Origin: Paenibacillus paeoniae
GTDB taxonomy: Bacteria; Bacillota; Bacilli; Paenibacillales; Paenibacillaceae
Reading direction: 5' to 3'
Assembly: GCF_003388735.1 (NCBI RefSeq)
Contig: NZ_QUBQ01000002.1
Span: 496,001-560,000, forward strand
DNA: 64,000 nucleotides
How positions within the stretch are numbered: the first letter of the stretch is position 1; each line of letters starts with the position of its first letter. Positions 38,269 through 46,537 of this stretch are shown here, piece after piece. Made by a program: the position numbers and the translations under genes. The notes under the pieces were generated by a model, which worked only from the letters and a program-made list of their open reading frames with translations, was not told the DNA's origin and searched no databases.

Positions 38269-38703
38269 CTATAACCGCTTTATCGCTTCTCGTGCGAGCT
38301 CATCGCATCGATTATTGTATTCATTATCGCTATGGCCTTTCACCTTCACATACTCCACCGTATGCAGCTTCATCAGCTCCCATAGCTGCTTCCACAAATC
38401 CTGGTTCTCCACGGGTTCCTTCTTGCTGTTCTTCCAGCCATTGCGCAGCCAGCCGTGAATCCAACCCTTCTGGAAGCAATTCACGACATAAGCGGAATCA
38501 CTGTATACATGCACTCTGCAAGGCTCCTTGAGCAGCCTGAGCCCCTCTATGACCGCTTGAATCTCCATCCGGTTGTTCGTCGACGCCTTTTCTCCGCCCG
38601 AGATTTCCTTCTTATGCGCGCCGTAGAACAGAATAGCCCCCCATCCACCGGGACCGGGATTGCCTGAGCAGGCGCCGTCCGTATAGATCATCACATCTTT
38701 CAA
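38269..38703 (-). CDS. rnhA: Ribonuclease HI
   Basis: A 144-aa RNase H cleaving RNA in RNA-DNA hybrids. The start is placed at the TTG at 38703, 8 nt after AGGAGG; a GTG nine bases earlier touches the site. The catalytic acids are seen in YTDGACSGNPGPGG (Asp), NNRMEIQAV (Glu), YSDSAYVVNC (Asp) and GHSDNEYNNRCDELA (His and Asp). Length is normal. It lies between lepB and queG in a tight operon. Confidence 0.93.
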   Translation of the reverse strand: MKDVMIYTDGACSGNPGPGGWGAILFYGAHKKEISGGEKASTNNRMEIQAVIEGLRLLKEPCRVHVYSDSAYVVNCFQKGWIHGWLRNGWKNSKKEPVENQDLWKQLWELMKLHTVEYVKVKGHSDNEYNNRCDELAREAIKRL

Positions 38704-38718
38704 CTTCCGCACCTCCTG

Positions 38719-39246
38719 CTACAGCGTTTTGATTTCTTTGAGCGGCCACACAATAAAGTCAGCCCTGCCGGTAATCCAATCGCTCTGCACGGGACCGAAG
38801 CTTCTGCTATCCAGGCTCGCCCGCTCATGCCGATTGTCTCCCAGCACAAAATATAGTCCTTTCCCAATGACAACGGGTCCGTAGCTTTCTCCTTCTATCA
38901 TCGTATCCGTATAGCTCTCGTCTACGAGTTCTCCATTCCGGTACAGCTGTCCTCCCGCAATCTCGATTCGATCGCCTTCCTTGCCTACGACGCGCTTCAC
39001 AAGCAGACGCTTCCCGTCCTCCGCAACGTACGGGTCCTTCAGCACAACGACATCGCCAATATCGGGACTTCCGAACAGATAGACAAATTTGTTGACGTAC
39101 AGCCACTCCTTCTCCTGAAGGGTCGGCTCCATGGAATGCCCTTCGACCGTAGACAGATGGAAAACAAAATAATGAAGAAACAATACGATAGCAATGGCGA
39201 TGACAATCGTCTTCACCCAGTCCAGCAGCATAGTCTTTAGACTCAT
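38719..39246 (-). CDS. lepB: Signal peptidase I
   Basis: A 175-aa type I signal peptidase of the short Gram-positive (SipS) type: one N-terminal membrane helix (about 10-32) and an extracytoplasmic catalytic domain. The catalytic dyad is Ser38 (GHSMEPTL) and Lys84 (LLVKRVVG). The C-terminal box GDNRHERASLDSRSFGPV is present. Its ATG overlaps the stop of the DUF402 gene. It removes signal peptides from exported proteins such as several lipid-independent ones in this window. Confidence 0.96.
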   Translation of the reverse strand: MSLKTMLLDWVKTIVIAIAIVLFLHYFVFHLSTVEGHSMEPTLQEKEWLYVNKFVYLFGSPDIGDVVVLKDPYVAEDGKRLLVKRVVGKEGDRIEIAGGQLYRNGELVDESYTDTMIEGESYGPVVIGKGLYFVLGDNRHERASLDSRSFGPVQSDWITGRADFIVWPLKEIKTL

Positions 39247-39803
39247 TCACTCACCTCATTGCAGCACGACAGCCATTGCTTGTAATAAGTGACAGCCGTT
39301 ATGTCCGAGAAAGGAGAAGAGCCGCGCTCGACACGCCCCAGCAGCTCGTTCATGCCCTCCCTTACCTTAAGAAGAACGGACTGCGGATAATGGTACTGCT
39401 GCTTGTGCAGCTCAAATTCATCCTGATCGACGATATGTCGGTTGCCGTCGGCCGTCCGGATTACGTCCAGATCATAATCGATATAAGTCAGAGTGCCTTC
39501 ATGAAGATAAGGAGGCGATGCGATATTGCAATAATAACGTACGCCACCCCGTTCAAGCAGCGCGACGACATTAAACCATTGTCCTGGGATAAAAAAAGAG
39601 ACAGCCGGCACCCGGCTTACCCACTGCTTCCCATCCGATTCCTGTATCGGCGTCTGCCGGTTAATGAGGACGATAACGGATTCCTCTTGATGTTCTTCTA
39701 TGAGCAAATGGCTTGGCACGATCCAATTCTGCTGCCAAAGCCGATGAATATGACCATCATGCTTGAAGCTTTTGATGATGCAGGGTTCATATACGGATTC
39801 CAT
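39243..39803 (-). CDS. DUF402 domain protein
   Basis: I prefer the ATG at 39803 (186 aa), with GAGGAG 10 nt upstream, over a TTG 18 bp earlier. The DUF402 core is clear: WFNVVALLERGGVRYYCNIASPPYLHEGTLTYIDYDLDVI and VDQDEFELHKQQYHYPQSV. Relatives include nucleotide-acting hydrolases with conserved Asp/Glu/Lys residues (the DYDLD stretch here). It is the first gene of the DUF402-lepB-rnhA-queG operon and overlaps lepB by 4 bp. Biochemical role here unproven. Confidence 0.87.
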   Translation of the reverse strand: MESVYEPCIIKSFKHDGHIHRLWQQNWIVPSHLLIEEHQEESVIVLINRQTPIQESDGKQWVSRVPAVSFFIPGQWFNVVALLERGGVRYYCNIASPPYLHEGTLTYIDYDLDVIRTADGNRHIVDQDEFELHKQQYHYPQSVLLKVREGMNELLGRVERGSSPFSDITAVTYYKQWLSCCNEVSE

Positions 39804-39836
39804 ACCTTTCGTGCTCCTCAAATTCCTTATAATGCG

Positions 39837-40011
39837 TGTTCAAAAAGTCCGGTTTTCAGCACCGAGAAGATGGGATGAAGCCAGGAAATGAGGAGCGGAG
39901 CGTAGTGGAGGCTACGTGAGCACCGAAAGTTCCGGCTGAATGCCATATTCGATGTCGAGTCAGCTTCCCGATCCCCTTCGTGATCAAAATCAAAAGTGGA
40001 CTTTTTGAACA
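39837..40011. mobile_element. 175-bp element with 14-bp terminal inverted repeats (MITE-like)
   Basis: TGTTCAAAAAGTCC (39837-39850) and GGACTTTTTGAACA (39998-40011) are perfect inverted repeats bounding a non-coding element. Inside, CGTAG-TGGAGG-CTACG forms a hairpin (about 39901-39917). No transposase and no real coding frame. The sequence resembles a dispersed repeat I associate with Paenibacillus genomes, though I cannot confirm copies here. It lies directly upstream of the DUF402-lepB operon and could be in its leader. Confidence 0.65.
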
Positions 40012-40029
40012 ACCTCTTATAGTAATAAG

Positions 40030-40073
40030 AAAAGCATATCCGCAAGCCAAATGCAATGGCCTTACAGATATGC
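40030..40073 (-). terminator. Terminator of the acetyltransferase gene at 40107
   Basis: On the minus strand GCATATC...GATATGC with an inner GGCCA/TGGCT pairing is followed by TTTTCTTATT, about 35 bp after the stop. Confidence 0.75.
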
Positions 40074-40106
40074 CCATGTAAAACACGAATGAATAACAAT
40101 CTCTAT

Positions 40107-40529
40107 CTAACCTGTTACGATACTAAGCTTTTGGAACGCCCGGAAAAAATCCGAGGTTGCAAAACCCATTGATTCATAGAGCGGCAGAACCGGTTCGTTA
40201 TGCTCGTCCGCCGTAATCAGAATCTTGGATACATTGCGTTGAACGAAGCGCTGGCGCAAAGCGGTTACCAATCCTTTGCCTACGCCGCTTCGCTGATGCT
40301 CGGGCGATACCGCAATTCGGTAGTAATAGCCTTTGTTGTTATCGATCGTGCCGATAATCATGCCTACGATTTCTGAATCCTTGACAGCGACAAGAACAAG
40401 ATCGCTATCCCATGATAATTGACGAGCAAATGCTTCCATCGTTTGCTCATAACATTCCGTTGTCAGAACTTCCTCTAGCAGTTCCGTAAGCGGTTTGTAG
40501 TCGGACAACTGGAAGGAACGAACATTCAT
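40107..40529 (-). CDS. GNAT family N-acetyltransferase
   Basis: A 140-aa acetyltransferase with the typical strand 4/helix 3 motif YYYRIAVSPEHQRSGVGKGLVTALRQRF (acetyl-CoA loop QRSGVG) and LPLYESMGF near the C-terminus. AGAAGGTG lies 8 nt before the ATG. Single-gene unit on the minus strand. Substrate unknown. Confidence 0.92.
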   Translation of the reverse strand: MNVRSFQLSDYKPLTELLEEVLTTECYEQTMEAFARQLSWDSDLVLVAVKDSEIVGMIIGTIDNNKGYYYRIAVSPEHQRSGVGKGLVTALRQRFVQRNVSKILITADEHNEPVLPLYESMGFATSDFFRAFQKLSIVTG

Positions 40530-40650
40530 TCAATTAACACCTTCTACCATGTCATAGTCTCGTACCCGTATATAATACGACGAAATGATACGTATTCCTT
40601 CTTTTTTCTTTAAAATTCTTTAAAAAATGTTTAAAATCGCCCCTTTTTTC

Positions 40651-40680
40651 ATGTAAGCGCTTAATAATAAACGCTTACAT
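40651..40680. promoter_or_regulatory. CRE-like palindrome
   Basis: ATGTAAGCG (40651-40659) and CGCTTACAT (40672-40680) are perfect 9-bp arms. Each half, TGTAAGCGCTTAAT and TGTAAGCGTTTATT, matches the catabolite responsive element except for its last two or three bases. It lies between the divergent acetyltransferase and sodA genes in a long AT-rich stretch with no other recognisable content. Confidence 0.4.
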
Positions 40681-40694
40681 AATTATTAATCCTA

Positions 40695-40901
40695 TTAATT
40701 CATAATATTTTCTCCCAAATGCAGCTGCCGTTCTGAAGAGCTAATTCCATACAATGCTTCCGATCCTGCGCCAATCGTTCCTTGTTTACGTTGTCCTGTT
40801 TCGCCAGACGCATAATTGTCTATTGAATAGGAGACGCTACTTTGCGGGCTTATAGAGAGCCCTGCATAACCGCCCGCAACGGCCCGCGACTTTTTCAACA
40901 T
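40695..40901 (-). CDS. Possible small hypothetical protein
   Basis: A 68-codon frame with plausible composition (Ser/Gly-rich, [14 protein letters not shown]..., [16 protein letters not shown]). Against it: GGAG is 17 nt from the ATG, and the start overlaps the sodA promoter and its palindrome. I would treat it as doubtful. No family recognised. Confidence 0.3.
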   Translation of the reverse strand: MLKKSRAVAGGYAGLSISPQSSVSYSIDNYASGETGQRKQGTIGAGSEALYGISSSERQLHLGENIMN

Positions 40902-40935
40902 AAATGTTGATTTATTCGCTCCGATAAGGGATAAT
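40895..40935 (+). promoter_or_regulatory. Sigma-A promoter of sodA with overlapping palindrome
   Basis: TTGATT (40907-40912), 17 bp, GATAAT (40930-40935), ending 36 bp before the sodA ATG. TCAACAT-AA-ATGTTGA (40895-40910) is a perfect 7-bp dyad that overlaps the -35, a good position for a repressor site. Confidence 0.65.
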
Positions 40936-40971
40936 GGAGTTGTCCAACTACATATTCGGGAGGTAATAATA

Positions 40972-41583
40972 ATGGCACATCAACTACCTGCTTTGCCTTA
41001 TGCACACAATGCACTTGAGCCGCACATCGATGCGACTACAATGGAAATTCACCACGGACGTCACCATAACGCATACGTGACGAACCTGAACGCTGCTCTG
41101 GAATCGGCTCCTGAGCTGCAAGGCAAATCGATCGAAGAGCTGATCGGCGACCTGGCTAGCGTGCCTGAGTCCATCCGTACAGCTGTGCGCAACAACGGCG
41201 GCGGCCATGCGAACCACAGCCTGTTCTGGGAAACAATCGCTCCTAACGCTGGCGGCGCTCCTACTGGCGCACTTGCAGCGGCAATCGAGGGCGAGCTGGG
41301 CGGCTTCGAAGCGTTCAAAGCTGACTTTGCAAAAGCGGCTGCAACTCGTTTCGGCAGCGGCTGGTCATTCCTAGCTGTAGCGAACGGCAAGCTGAAAGTA
41401 TACAGCCTTCCGAACCAAGACAGCCCAATCATGGAAGGCGAAACGCCAATCCTTGGTCTGGACGTATGGGAGCATGCTTACTACCTGAACTACCAAAACA
41501 AACGCCCTGACTACATTGCAGCTTTCTGGAACGTAGTGAACTGGGACGAAGTTGGCAAGCGTTACGAAGCTGCCGTTAAATAA
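40972..41583 (+). CDS. sodA: Superoxide dismutase (Mn/Fe)
   Basis: A 203-aa superoxide dismutase. The metal ligands fall in [12 protein letters not shown] (first His at residue 27), [10 protein letters not shown], and [15 protein letters not shown] (Asp and His). [19 protein letters not shown] context ([10 protein letters not shown]) and length fit the manganese type common in Bacilli; metal preference cannot be proved from sequence alone. GGGAGG precedes the ATG by 9 nt. Confidence 0.97.
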   Translation: MAHQLPALPYAHNALEPHIDATTMEIHHGRHHNAYVTNLNAALESAPELQGKSIEELIGDLASVPESIRTAVRNNGGGHANHSLFWETIAPNAGGAPTGALAAAIEGELGGFEAFKADFAKAAATRFGSGWSFLAVANGKLKVYSLPNQDSPIMEGETPILGLDVWEHAYYLNYQNKRPDYIAAFWNVVNWDEVGKRYEAAVK

Positions 41584-41598
41584 TCGAACCATACAAAC

Positions 41599-41637
41599 AA
41601 GCCTCCATTCCGCTAAGCGGAAGGAGGCTTTTCTTTG
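41599..41637. terminator. Terminator between sodA and the response regulator
   Basis: AAGCCTCC-A-TTCCGC / GCGGAA-G-GAGGCTT stem followed on the plus strand by TTTTCTTT and on the minus strand by TTGTTTG. It probably serves both convergent genes, more strongly sodA. Confidence 0.85.
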
Positions 41638-41650
41638 CTGTAAGCATCCA

Positions 41651-42826
41651 TTAGATGTTCGACTTCTCTGCACGAAAGTGACTGGGCGTACAGTCATAAT
41701 GTTTGCGGAACACCTGTGTGAAATGGCGTACATCGGGATAACCGACAAGCTCTGCAATCCGAGTGATCGACAACTCAGGATCGCTCAACAATTCCTCCGA
41801 CCTCTCCATCCGCAGCTTCGTTACATATTCCTTGTACCCGGTTCCTGTTTTTTGCTTGAAAAGCTTGCTGAAGTAGACGGGATTCAAATACACAACGGAG
41901 GAAACAATCTCCAGCGACAGATTCTCTTGGAAGTTGCTTTTCATATATTGAATGGCAATGTCGATCACATCGCTTTTGCCTGCAGGGACATGATCCTCGT
42001 CGGCCTCCGCTTCCTTATCCGTCTTATGAAACTTGCGAATCTCCTCTGGAATGGAATAGAAGTCGAGCAGCAGCTCACTCATATAGAATTGGTAAGGGAC
42101 TTGCAGGCAACGATCCAATTGCTTCACTGCCTCTTGCTTGAATTCCTCGCCTCTCATATCTCCCGCAAGTGTAATGACACCGACGAGGAAATCGCCGTCC
42201 AGATTAACGAGAAATCCTTTCCCATGCCGTTCGATCAGCTCGGCCGTCACATTCTCTACGATGAAATTGCCCAGCGTCAGCTCCGGGTTGCTATTGAGCT
42301 TAATCGCCAGCAGATGAAACAGCTCATGCTCCTCCCGAATCGATCGCAGGTCAAAATTTCCAATGTCCAGCCCCTGTACCCATCTGCGGAACACAGCCTC
42401 GCGCAAATAGTTCAGATTCTGCTCCAGCAATCCCCTGCCCGTAGGCTTGGCCTTCTCCAGCCTCCACTCCTCCAGCAGCGTCGTAACCGATTGGACAACC
42501 TGATCCCTGCCGAACGGCTTCAGTATGTAATCCTTCGCCCCCAATCGCAGCGCTTCCTGCGCATAGGCGAATTCGGAATAAGCCGATACGACGATCCATT
42601 TGATTCCCTTATGGGTATGACGCGCCTCTGCGAGCAGCTCGAGGCCATTCATGCCCGGCATCATAATATCCAGGAAGACGACATGGATGTGCTCGCGAAG
42701 AAGTAATTGGAGCGCATCATCCGCCGATGCAGCCGTACTGACGTTGACGTCCTGAAACACGCTGCCAATCGTTCGTTTCAACCCTTCCCGGATCGTCCTT
42801 TCATCGTCAACGATGAGTATATGCAT
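41651..42826 (-). CDS. YesN-type response regulator (REC plus AraC domain)
   Basis: A 391-aa response regulator. The receiver domain (1-120) has acidic residues Asp7/Asp8, phospho-acceptor Asp53 (FLDIMMPG) and the switch Lys in YILKPFG. A middle linker precedes the C-terminal AraC helix-turn-helix (about 285-391; LSLEIVSSVVYLNPVYFSKLFKQKTGTGYKEYV and ITRIAELVGYPDVRHFTQVFRKHY). It partners the histidine kinase just upstream and probably activates the sugar transporter operon. GGGGGGAG precedes the ATG. Confidence 0.95.
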   Translation of the reverse strand: MHILIVDDERTIREGLKRTIGSVFQDVNVSTAASADDALQLLLREHIHVVFLDIMMPGMNGLELLAEARHTHKGIKWIVVSAYSEFAYAQEALRLGAKDYILKPFGRDQVVQSVTTLLEEWRLEKAKPTGRGLLEQNLNYLREAVFRRWVQGLDIGNFDLRSIREEHELFHLLAIKLNSNPELTLGNFIVENVTAELIERHGKGFLVNLDGDFLVGVITLAGDMRGEEFKQEAVKQLDRCLQVPYQFYMSELLLDFYSIPEEIRKFHKTDKEAEADEDHVPAGKSDVIDIAIQYMKSNFQENLSLEIVSSVVYLNPVYFSKLFKQKTGTGYKEYVTKLRMERSEELLSDPELSITRIAELVGYPDVRHFTQVFRKHYDCTPSHFRAEKSNI

Positions 42827-42857
42827 GCCTCTCCCCCCTTGACGAACTTAAGTAACG

Positions 42858-44699
42858 CTATGCTCTAGACATGATCGAAGGCACCATGACGGTTACGGTA
42901 GTGCCTGCCTGTTCCTCGCTCTCAATTCGCAGACCATACCCTGCCCCATACTCCAGCACAAGCCTGCGGTGCACATTCAGGAATCCCGCTCCGGAGCCTT
43001 GCGACTCGCCATAGATGGCAGGCTCCACGCTCAGACTTTGGCGCTCTTCCTCCTTCAATTGACTCCACTCCAGCCGTTCCGCACGCTTCAGAGATAGCTG
43101 CAGCTCCTTCAGCTTCTCGGGAGGGATGCCTACGCCATCATCGTGAATCTGGATAAAAACCGTCTGCCCTTCCCCGCTTGCCGTTATCGTAATCGTTCCT
43201 TCGCCCGACTTGATTGACAACCCGTGAATCACCGCGTTTTCAATAAGCGGCTGCAGCGTCATCTTAGGAAGAAGGGTATCCATCAAATCCTCATCCACCC
43301 GGTGCACCACATGTATGCGTCCGTCAGACCGGGCTCCAATAATGGTCATATAGTAATGAATCTGCTCCAATTCTTCCTTCAGCATGGCTGTTGAACTGCG
43401 CCAATCGCTGCTGTAGCGGAACATGCGGGAGAGCGAGTTGATCAGATTGGCCAGCTTCTCGTTCTCTTGCTCATCGAGCAGCCAGTAGATCATCTCCAGT
43501 GTATTGTAGAGAAAATGCGGATTGACCTGTGATTGCAGCGCATGAATCTGGGCGTTCTTCTCACTCGCTGTAGCGATTTTATTGCGTTCTACCAGCCCGT
43601 TAATTTCACTAACCATCCGGTTGAAATGCTCGTTCATATAGTTAATCTCATCATAGGAAGCGCGAGTATGCAATTGCGGACTCAAGTCCCCCCGTTCCAC
43701 TCGTCTCATCTCCTGCACGATTGACTTGATTGGCTTGGATACCGAGCGGGACAACAGAAATGCAATGACGATGGCGGCAATCACAATGACAACCGATACA
43801 ATGACAAAATATCGGTTCGCCGCAGCCTGCTCGACCTTAGCAACGGGCTTCGGCGTGACCGATAGCAGCTTCCACCCCCGCTTGGGGTCCATAGCTGTCA
43901 CAATCAGACGATCTTTATCGCTGGCGTCAGTTGCATCTTCCATGAACGGAAAACGATCCAAATCCATGAATTCCACAGGAGCCTGCTCTTCATCCGGATG
44001 CGAGGTGACAAGCAGGGAGCCTGATGCCGAATAGACGTAGGATCGGCTCTCAGGCTTGATCATCAGATTGTTCATCGAAGAAATGAAGGTACGCGGGTCC
44101 GCCTCAATGACGAGGATGCCAAGCGGCCTTGTCGTATAGAGATTCGTCATGACACGTCCGAAAGTGAAGACAGGGTCCTCTTGCTCTTCCCGGATCGTCA
44201 AAGAACTTTCGCCGAGCATCCCGCCCCACACGAGCGAGCCATCCGATTCGCGCAGCTCCTTCAGCCATTCGCTTTTCATGAAGCTATGGTTAATTTTGTG
44301 CGTGGTCGATTCATAACTATATACATTGCCCACCGGTGAAATAATATGAATGCTCTTCACATCGTTATAGCTGTAATAAATCGTTCCCAGCGCCCCCATC
44401 ATGAGCAGCTGCTTATTGAACTCATCCATGACCGTCGGCTCTTCGCGAGACAGCAAGCGTTGAATTTCCGCATTGCTCATAATCGACTTGGTCAGACTGT
44501 CATAACCTCTGGCAAGCAACGAGAAGTTATCCATCGCTTGAGACACGTTCCGCTGCGCGGCTTCGCCGACTCGCATATCGATCTGTTGAGCTGTGTATTG
44601 ATAAAAAACGCCGGTCAGAACGATCAACAAAGTGAGCGTAGACAATAATATCCATAATAAGAGACGCGCGCGAAACGTATTCAGTCGAATTCCCAACAA
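42858..44699 (-). CDS. YesM-type sensor histidine kinase
   Basis: I place the start at the TTG at 44699 (613 aa), 7 nt after GGGAGG; an in-frame ATG at 44717 lies upstream of that site. Membrane helices near 8-32 and 290-315 flank an extracellular dCache-like sensor. HAMP (about 315-365), His_kinase domain with phospho-His in SQVNPHFLYNTLE, and the HATPase domain (MTLQPLIENAVIHGL, IHDDGVGIPPEKL, GAGFLNVHRRLVLEYG) follow. It presumably senses an extracellular carbohydrate or its binding protein. Same strand as the transporter genes and response regulator. Confidence 0.93.
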   Translation of the reverse strand: MLGIRLNTFRARLLLWILLSTLTLLIVLTGVFYQYTAQQIDMRVGEAAQRNVSQAMDNFSLLARGYDSLTKSIMSNAEIQRLLSREEPTVMDEFNKQLLMMGALGTIYYSYNDVKSIHIISPVGNVYSYESTTHKINHSFMKSEWLKELRESDGSLVWGGMLGESSLTIREEQEDPVFTFGRVMTNLYTTRPLGILVIEADPRTFISSMNNLMIKPESRSYVYSASGSLLVTSHPDEEQAPVEFMDLDRFPFMEDATDASDKDRLIVTAMDPKRGWKLLSVTPKPVAKVEQAAANRYFVIVSVVIVIAAIVIAFLLSRSVSKPIKSIVQEMRRVERGDLSPQLHTRASYDEINYMNEHFNRMVSEINGLVERNKIATASEKNAQIHALQSQVNPHFLYNTLEMIYWLLDEQENEKLANLINSLSRMFRYSSDWRSSTAMLKEELEQIHYYMTIIGARSDGRIHVVHRVDEDLMDTLLPKMTLQPLIENAVIHGLSIKSGEGTITITASGEGQTVFIQIHDDGVGIPPEKLKELQLSLKRAERLEWSQLKEEERQSLSVEPAIYGESQGSGAGFLNVHRRLVLEYGAGYGLRIESEEQAGTTVTVMVPSIMSRA

Positions 44700-44726
44700 A
44701 GCGTTGCCTCCCAGCATACGGGCCGC

Positions 44727-45557
44727 TTACCCTTTGACGGCTCCTGCCACCATGCCTTTCGTGATTTTGTCCGAAAGGATGAAGTAGAACGTGATGACAG
44801 GCAGCGCTCCAAGCACCAGGTATGCCCCGATGGAGCCATAATTCGCCGTGTACTGCCCCACAAAGCTGTTCACGCCGAATGGCAGTGTCTTGAGCGAATC
44901 TGCCGACAGGAAGGTAGCCGCAATAATGTATTCATTCCAGATGGAGATAAAAGTCAGTATAGTAACGGTCATGATCGGCGGAACCGTAATCGGAAGCACA
45001 ATGCTGAAAAAGATCCGATAGATAGAAGCTCCGTCGATCATGGCGGATTCTTCGATTTCATGCGGAATTCCTCTCAGGAAGCCCGATAGAATAAATACCG
45101 CAAGCGGTATGGAAAAGGCGACATATGGAATGATAATAGCAGCATGCGTGTTCAGGATACTCATATTTTTGAAAATGACCATCAAAGGCAGCAAGGTCGA
45201 CTGGATCGGAATCATGATGCCGACCAAGAATACCAGCATCACGATGTTGCCGTAACGCCATTTGAATCGGGTAATGGCATAAGATACCATTCCGCTAAGC
45301 ACAAGCGTAAGCACGAGTGTAATGCCCGTCACCCATATACTATTGCCAATATACTTCAAATAATTGCCCGAAGTAAATGCATCTACATAGTTCTCCCACA
45401 TAAACCTCTTCGGCAAGGCAAAGAATTGCCCCGAGACAATCTCGCTGCTCGTCTTAAACGAATACAGCAAAAGCCAAACCAGCGGATACAGCTGGGTAAC
45501 GACCAATATGCTCATAAAAATCCATGCGCCCGCGCGCCTTGCAATTCGGAAATCCAT
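44727..45557 (-). CDS. Carbohydrate ABC transporter permease (MalG/CUT1 type)
   Basis: About 276 aa with six membrane helices. The EAA-type loop, which docks the ATPase, is seen as HEIEESAMIDGASIYRIFFSIVLPITVPP. The second ATG (45557) is preferred because AAGGAG touches the first one at 45566. It forms a heterodimer with the permease at 45577-46470. No ATPase gene is in the cluster; a shared MsmX-type ATPase encoded elsewhere is expected. Confidence 0.93.
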   Translation of the reverse strand: MDFRIARRAGAWIFMSILVVTQLYPLVWLLLYSFKTSSEIVSGQFFALPKRFMWENYVDAFTSGNYLKYIGNSIWVTGITLVLTLVLSGMVSYAITRFKWRYGNIVMLVFLVGIMIPIQSTLLPLMVIFKNMSILNTHAAIIIPYVAFSIPLAVFILSGFLRGIPHEIEESAMIDGASIYRIFFSIVLPITVPPIMTVTILTFISIWNEYIIAATFLSADSLKTLPFGVNSFVGQYTANYGSIGAYLVLGALPVITFYFILSDKITKGMVAGAVKG

Positions 45558-45576
45558 CCTCGTCATTCTCCTTTCT

Positions 45577-46470
45577 CTAAGAAGCGGCTTCTTCCGCGCG
45601 CTTGAACGCCAGATTCAACAATACCGTCATCACAAGACAGAAGGCGACCAGGAAAGTAGAAATTGCGCTTCCATATCCGTATTTGAAGGAATTGAACGTC
45701 ATGTAGTACATATGCGTCGAGATAACCTCTGTCGTATTGGCTGGTCCTCCGCCCGTCATGACCACGATCAGGTCAAAGGCTTTGAGCGAGCCGATAGCGG
45801 CCAGAACAACTGAAATTTTAATAACGGGCGAGAGCAGCGGCAGCGTAATGTAACGGTCGGCCTTGAAGCCTTCCGCCCCGTCAATGCTGGCAGCCTCGTA
45901 GATATCGCTCGAAATATTTTGCACGCCGGTAAATTGGATCAACACATGATAGCCGATGTACTGCCAGAAAATAACGAAGCAGAGCGCAAAAATCGCCCAG
46001 TCGGTGTCTCCAAGCCATGTTTTTGTCCATGACTCCAATCCGAACTTAATGAGCATCTGGTTCAGCATACCCCCAAGCGATGCAGGGTTATAGATCGACT
46101 TCCACAATTGACCGATGACGACAACGGACAATATGACCGGAAGAAAATAGCTCGAAATGAGGAAATTCGGACGTCTGACATAGCGGCTGACCAGAATAGC
46201 GACTACGATAGCAATCGGTACCTGCAGCAACGATGCGAGCGAGATATAAAGCGTCCGCAACACGGACGGCCAGAAGATCGGGTCCTGCGTGAACAATACT
46301 TTGTAGTTGTTCAGTCCGACGAATACTTGATCGCCCATTCCTGCCCATTCCACTAAGGAGTAATAGACAGATACCATAATTGGCGCAAATACGAACGCCA
46401 GATAAAACAACAGACAGGGAAGGACGAACACCGCTAAAGTCCATTTGCCTACTTTCAATACTCCGTTCAC
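45577..46470 (-). CDS. Carbohydrate ABC transporter permease (MalF/CUT1 type)
   Basis: Starts at the GTG at 46470 (297 aa), 7 nt after GGGAGGG; the frame extends 10 codons upstream into the intercistronic hairpin. Six membrane helices; EAA loop in SSDIYEAASIDGAEGFKADRYITLPLLSPV. Second gene of the binding protein-permease-permease-kinase-regulator unit. Substrate unknown, probably an oligosaccharide. Confidence 0.93.
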   Translation of the reverse strand: MNGVLKVGKWTLAVFVLPCLLFYLAFVFAPIMVSVYYSLVEWAGMGDQVFVGLNNYKVLFTQDPIFWPSVLRTLYISLASLLQVPIAIVVAILVSRYVRRPNFLISSYFLPVILSVVVIGQLWKSIYNPASLGGMLNQMLIKFGLESWTKTWLGDTDWAIFALCFVIFWQYIGYHVLIQFTGVQNISSDIYEAASIDGAEGFKADRYITLPLLSPVIKISVVLAAIGSLKAFDLIVVMTGGGPANTTEVISTHMYYMTFNSFKYGYGSAISTFLVAFCLVMTVLLNLAFKRAEEAAS

Positions 46471-46497
46471 TAGCTTACCCTCCCATACGCTTGGAGC

Positions 46498-46527
46498 CAC
46501 AAAGGGAACCTCACGGCTCCCTTTGTG
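46498..46527 (-). terminator. Intercistronic hairpin after the binding-protein gene
   Basis: CACAAAGGGA and TCCCTTTGTG form a perfect 10-bp stem between the binding-protein stop and the permease start, with no T-tract. It probably protects the binding-protein mRNA or reduces read-through into the permeases. Confidence 0.65.
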
Positions 46528-46537
46528 TCACGCCTCT

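Noticed and set aside
41552..42706. 384-codon frame opposite the response regulator
   Set aside because: Antisense shadow; the minus-strand gene has intact receiver and AraC domains.
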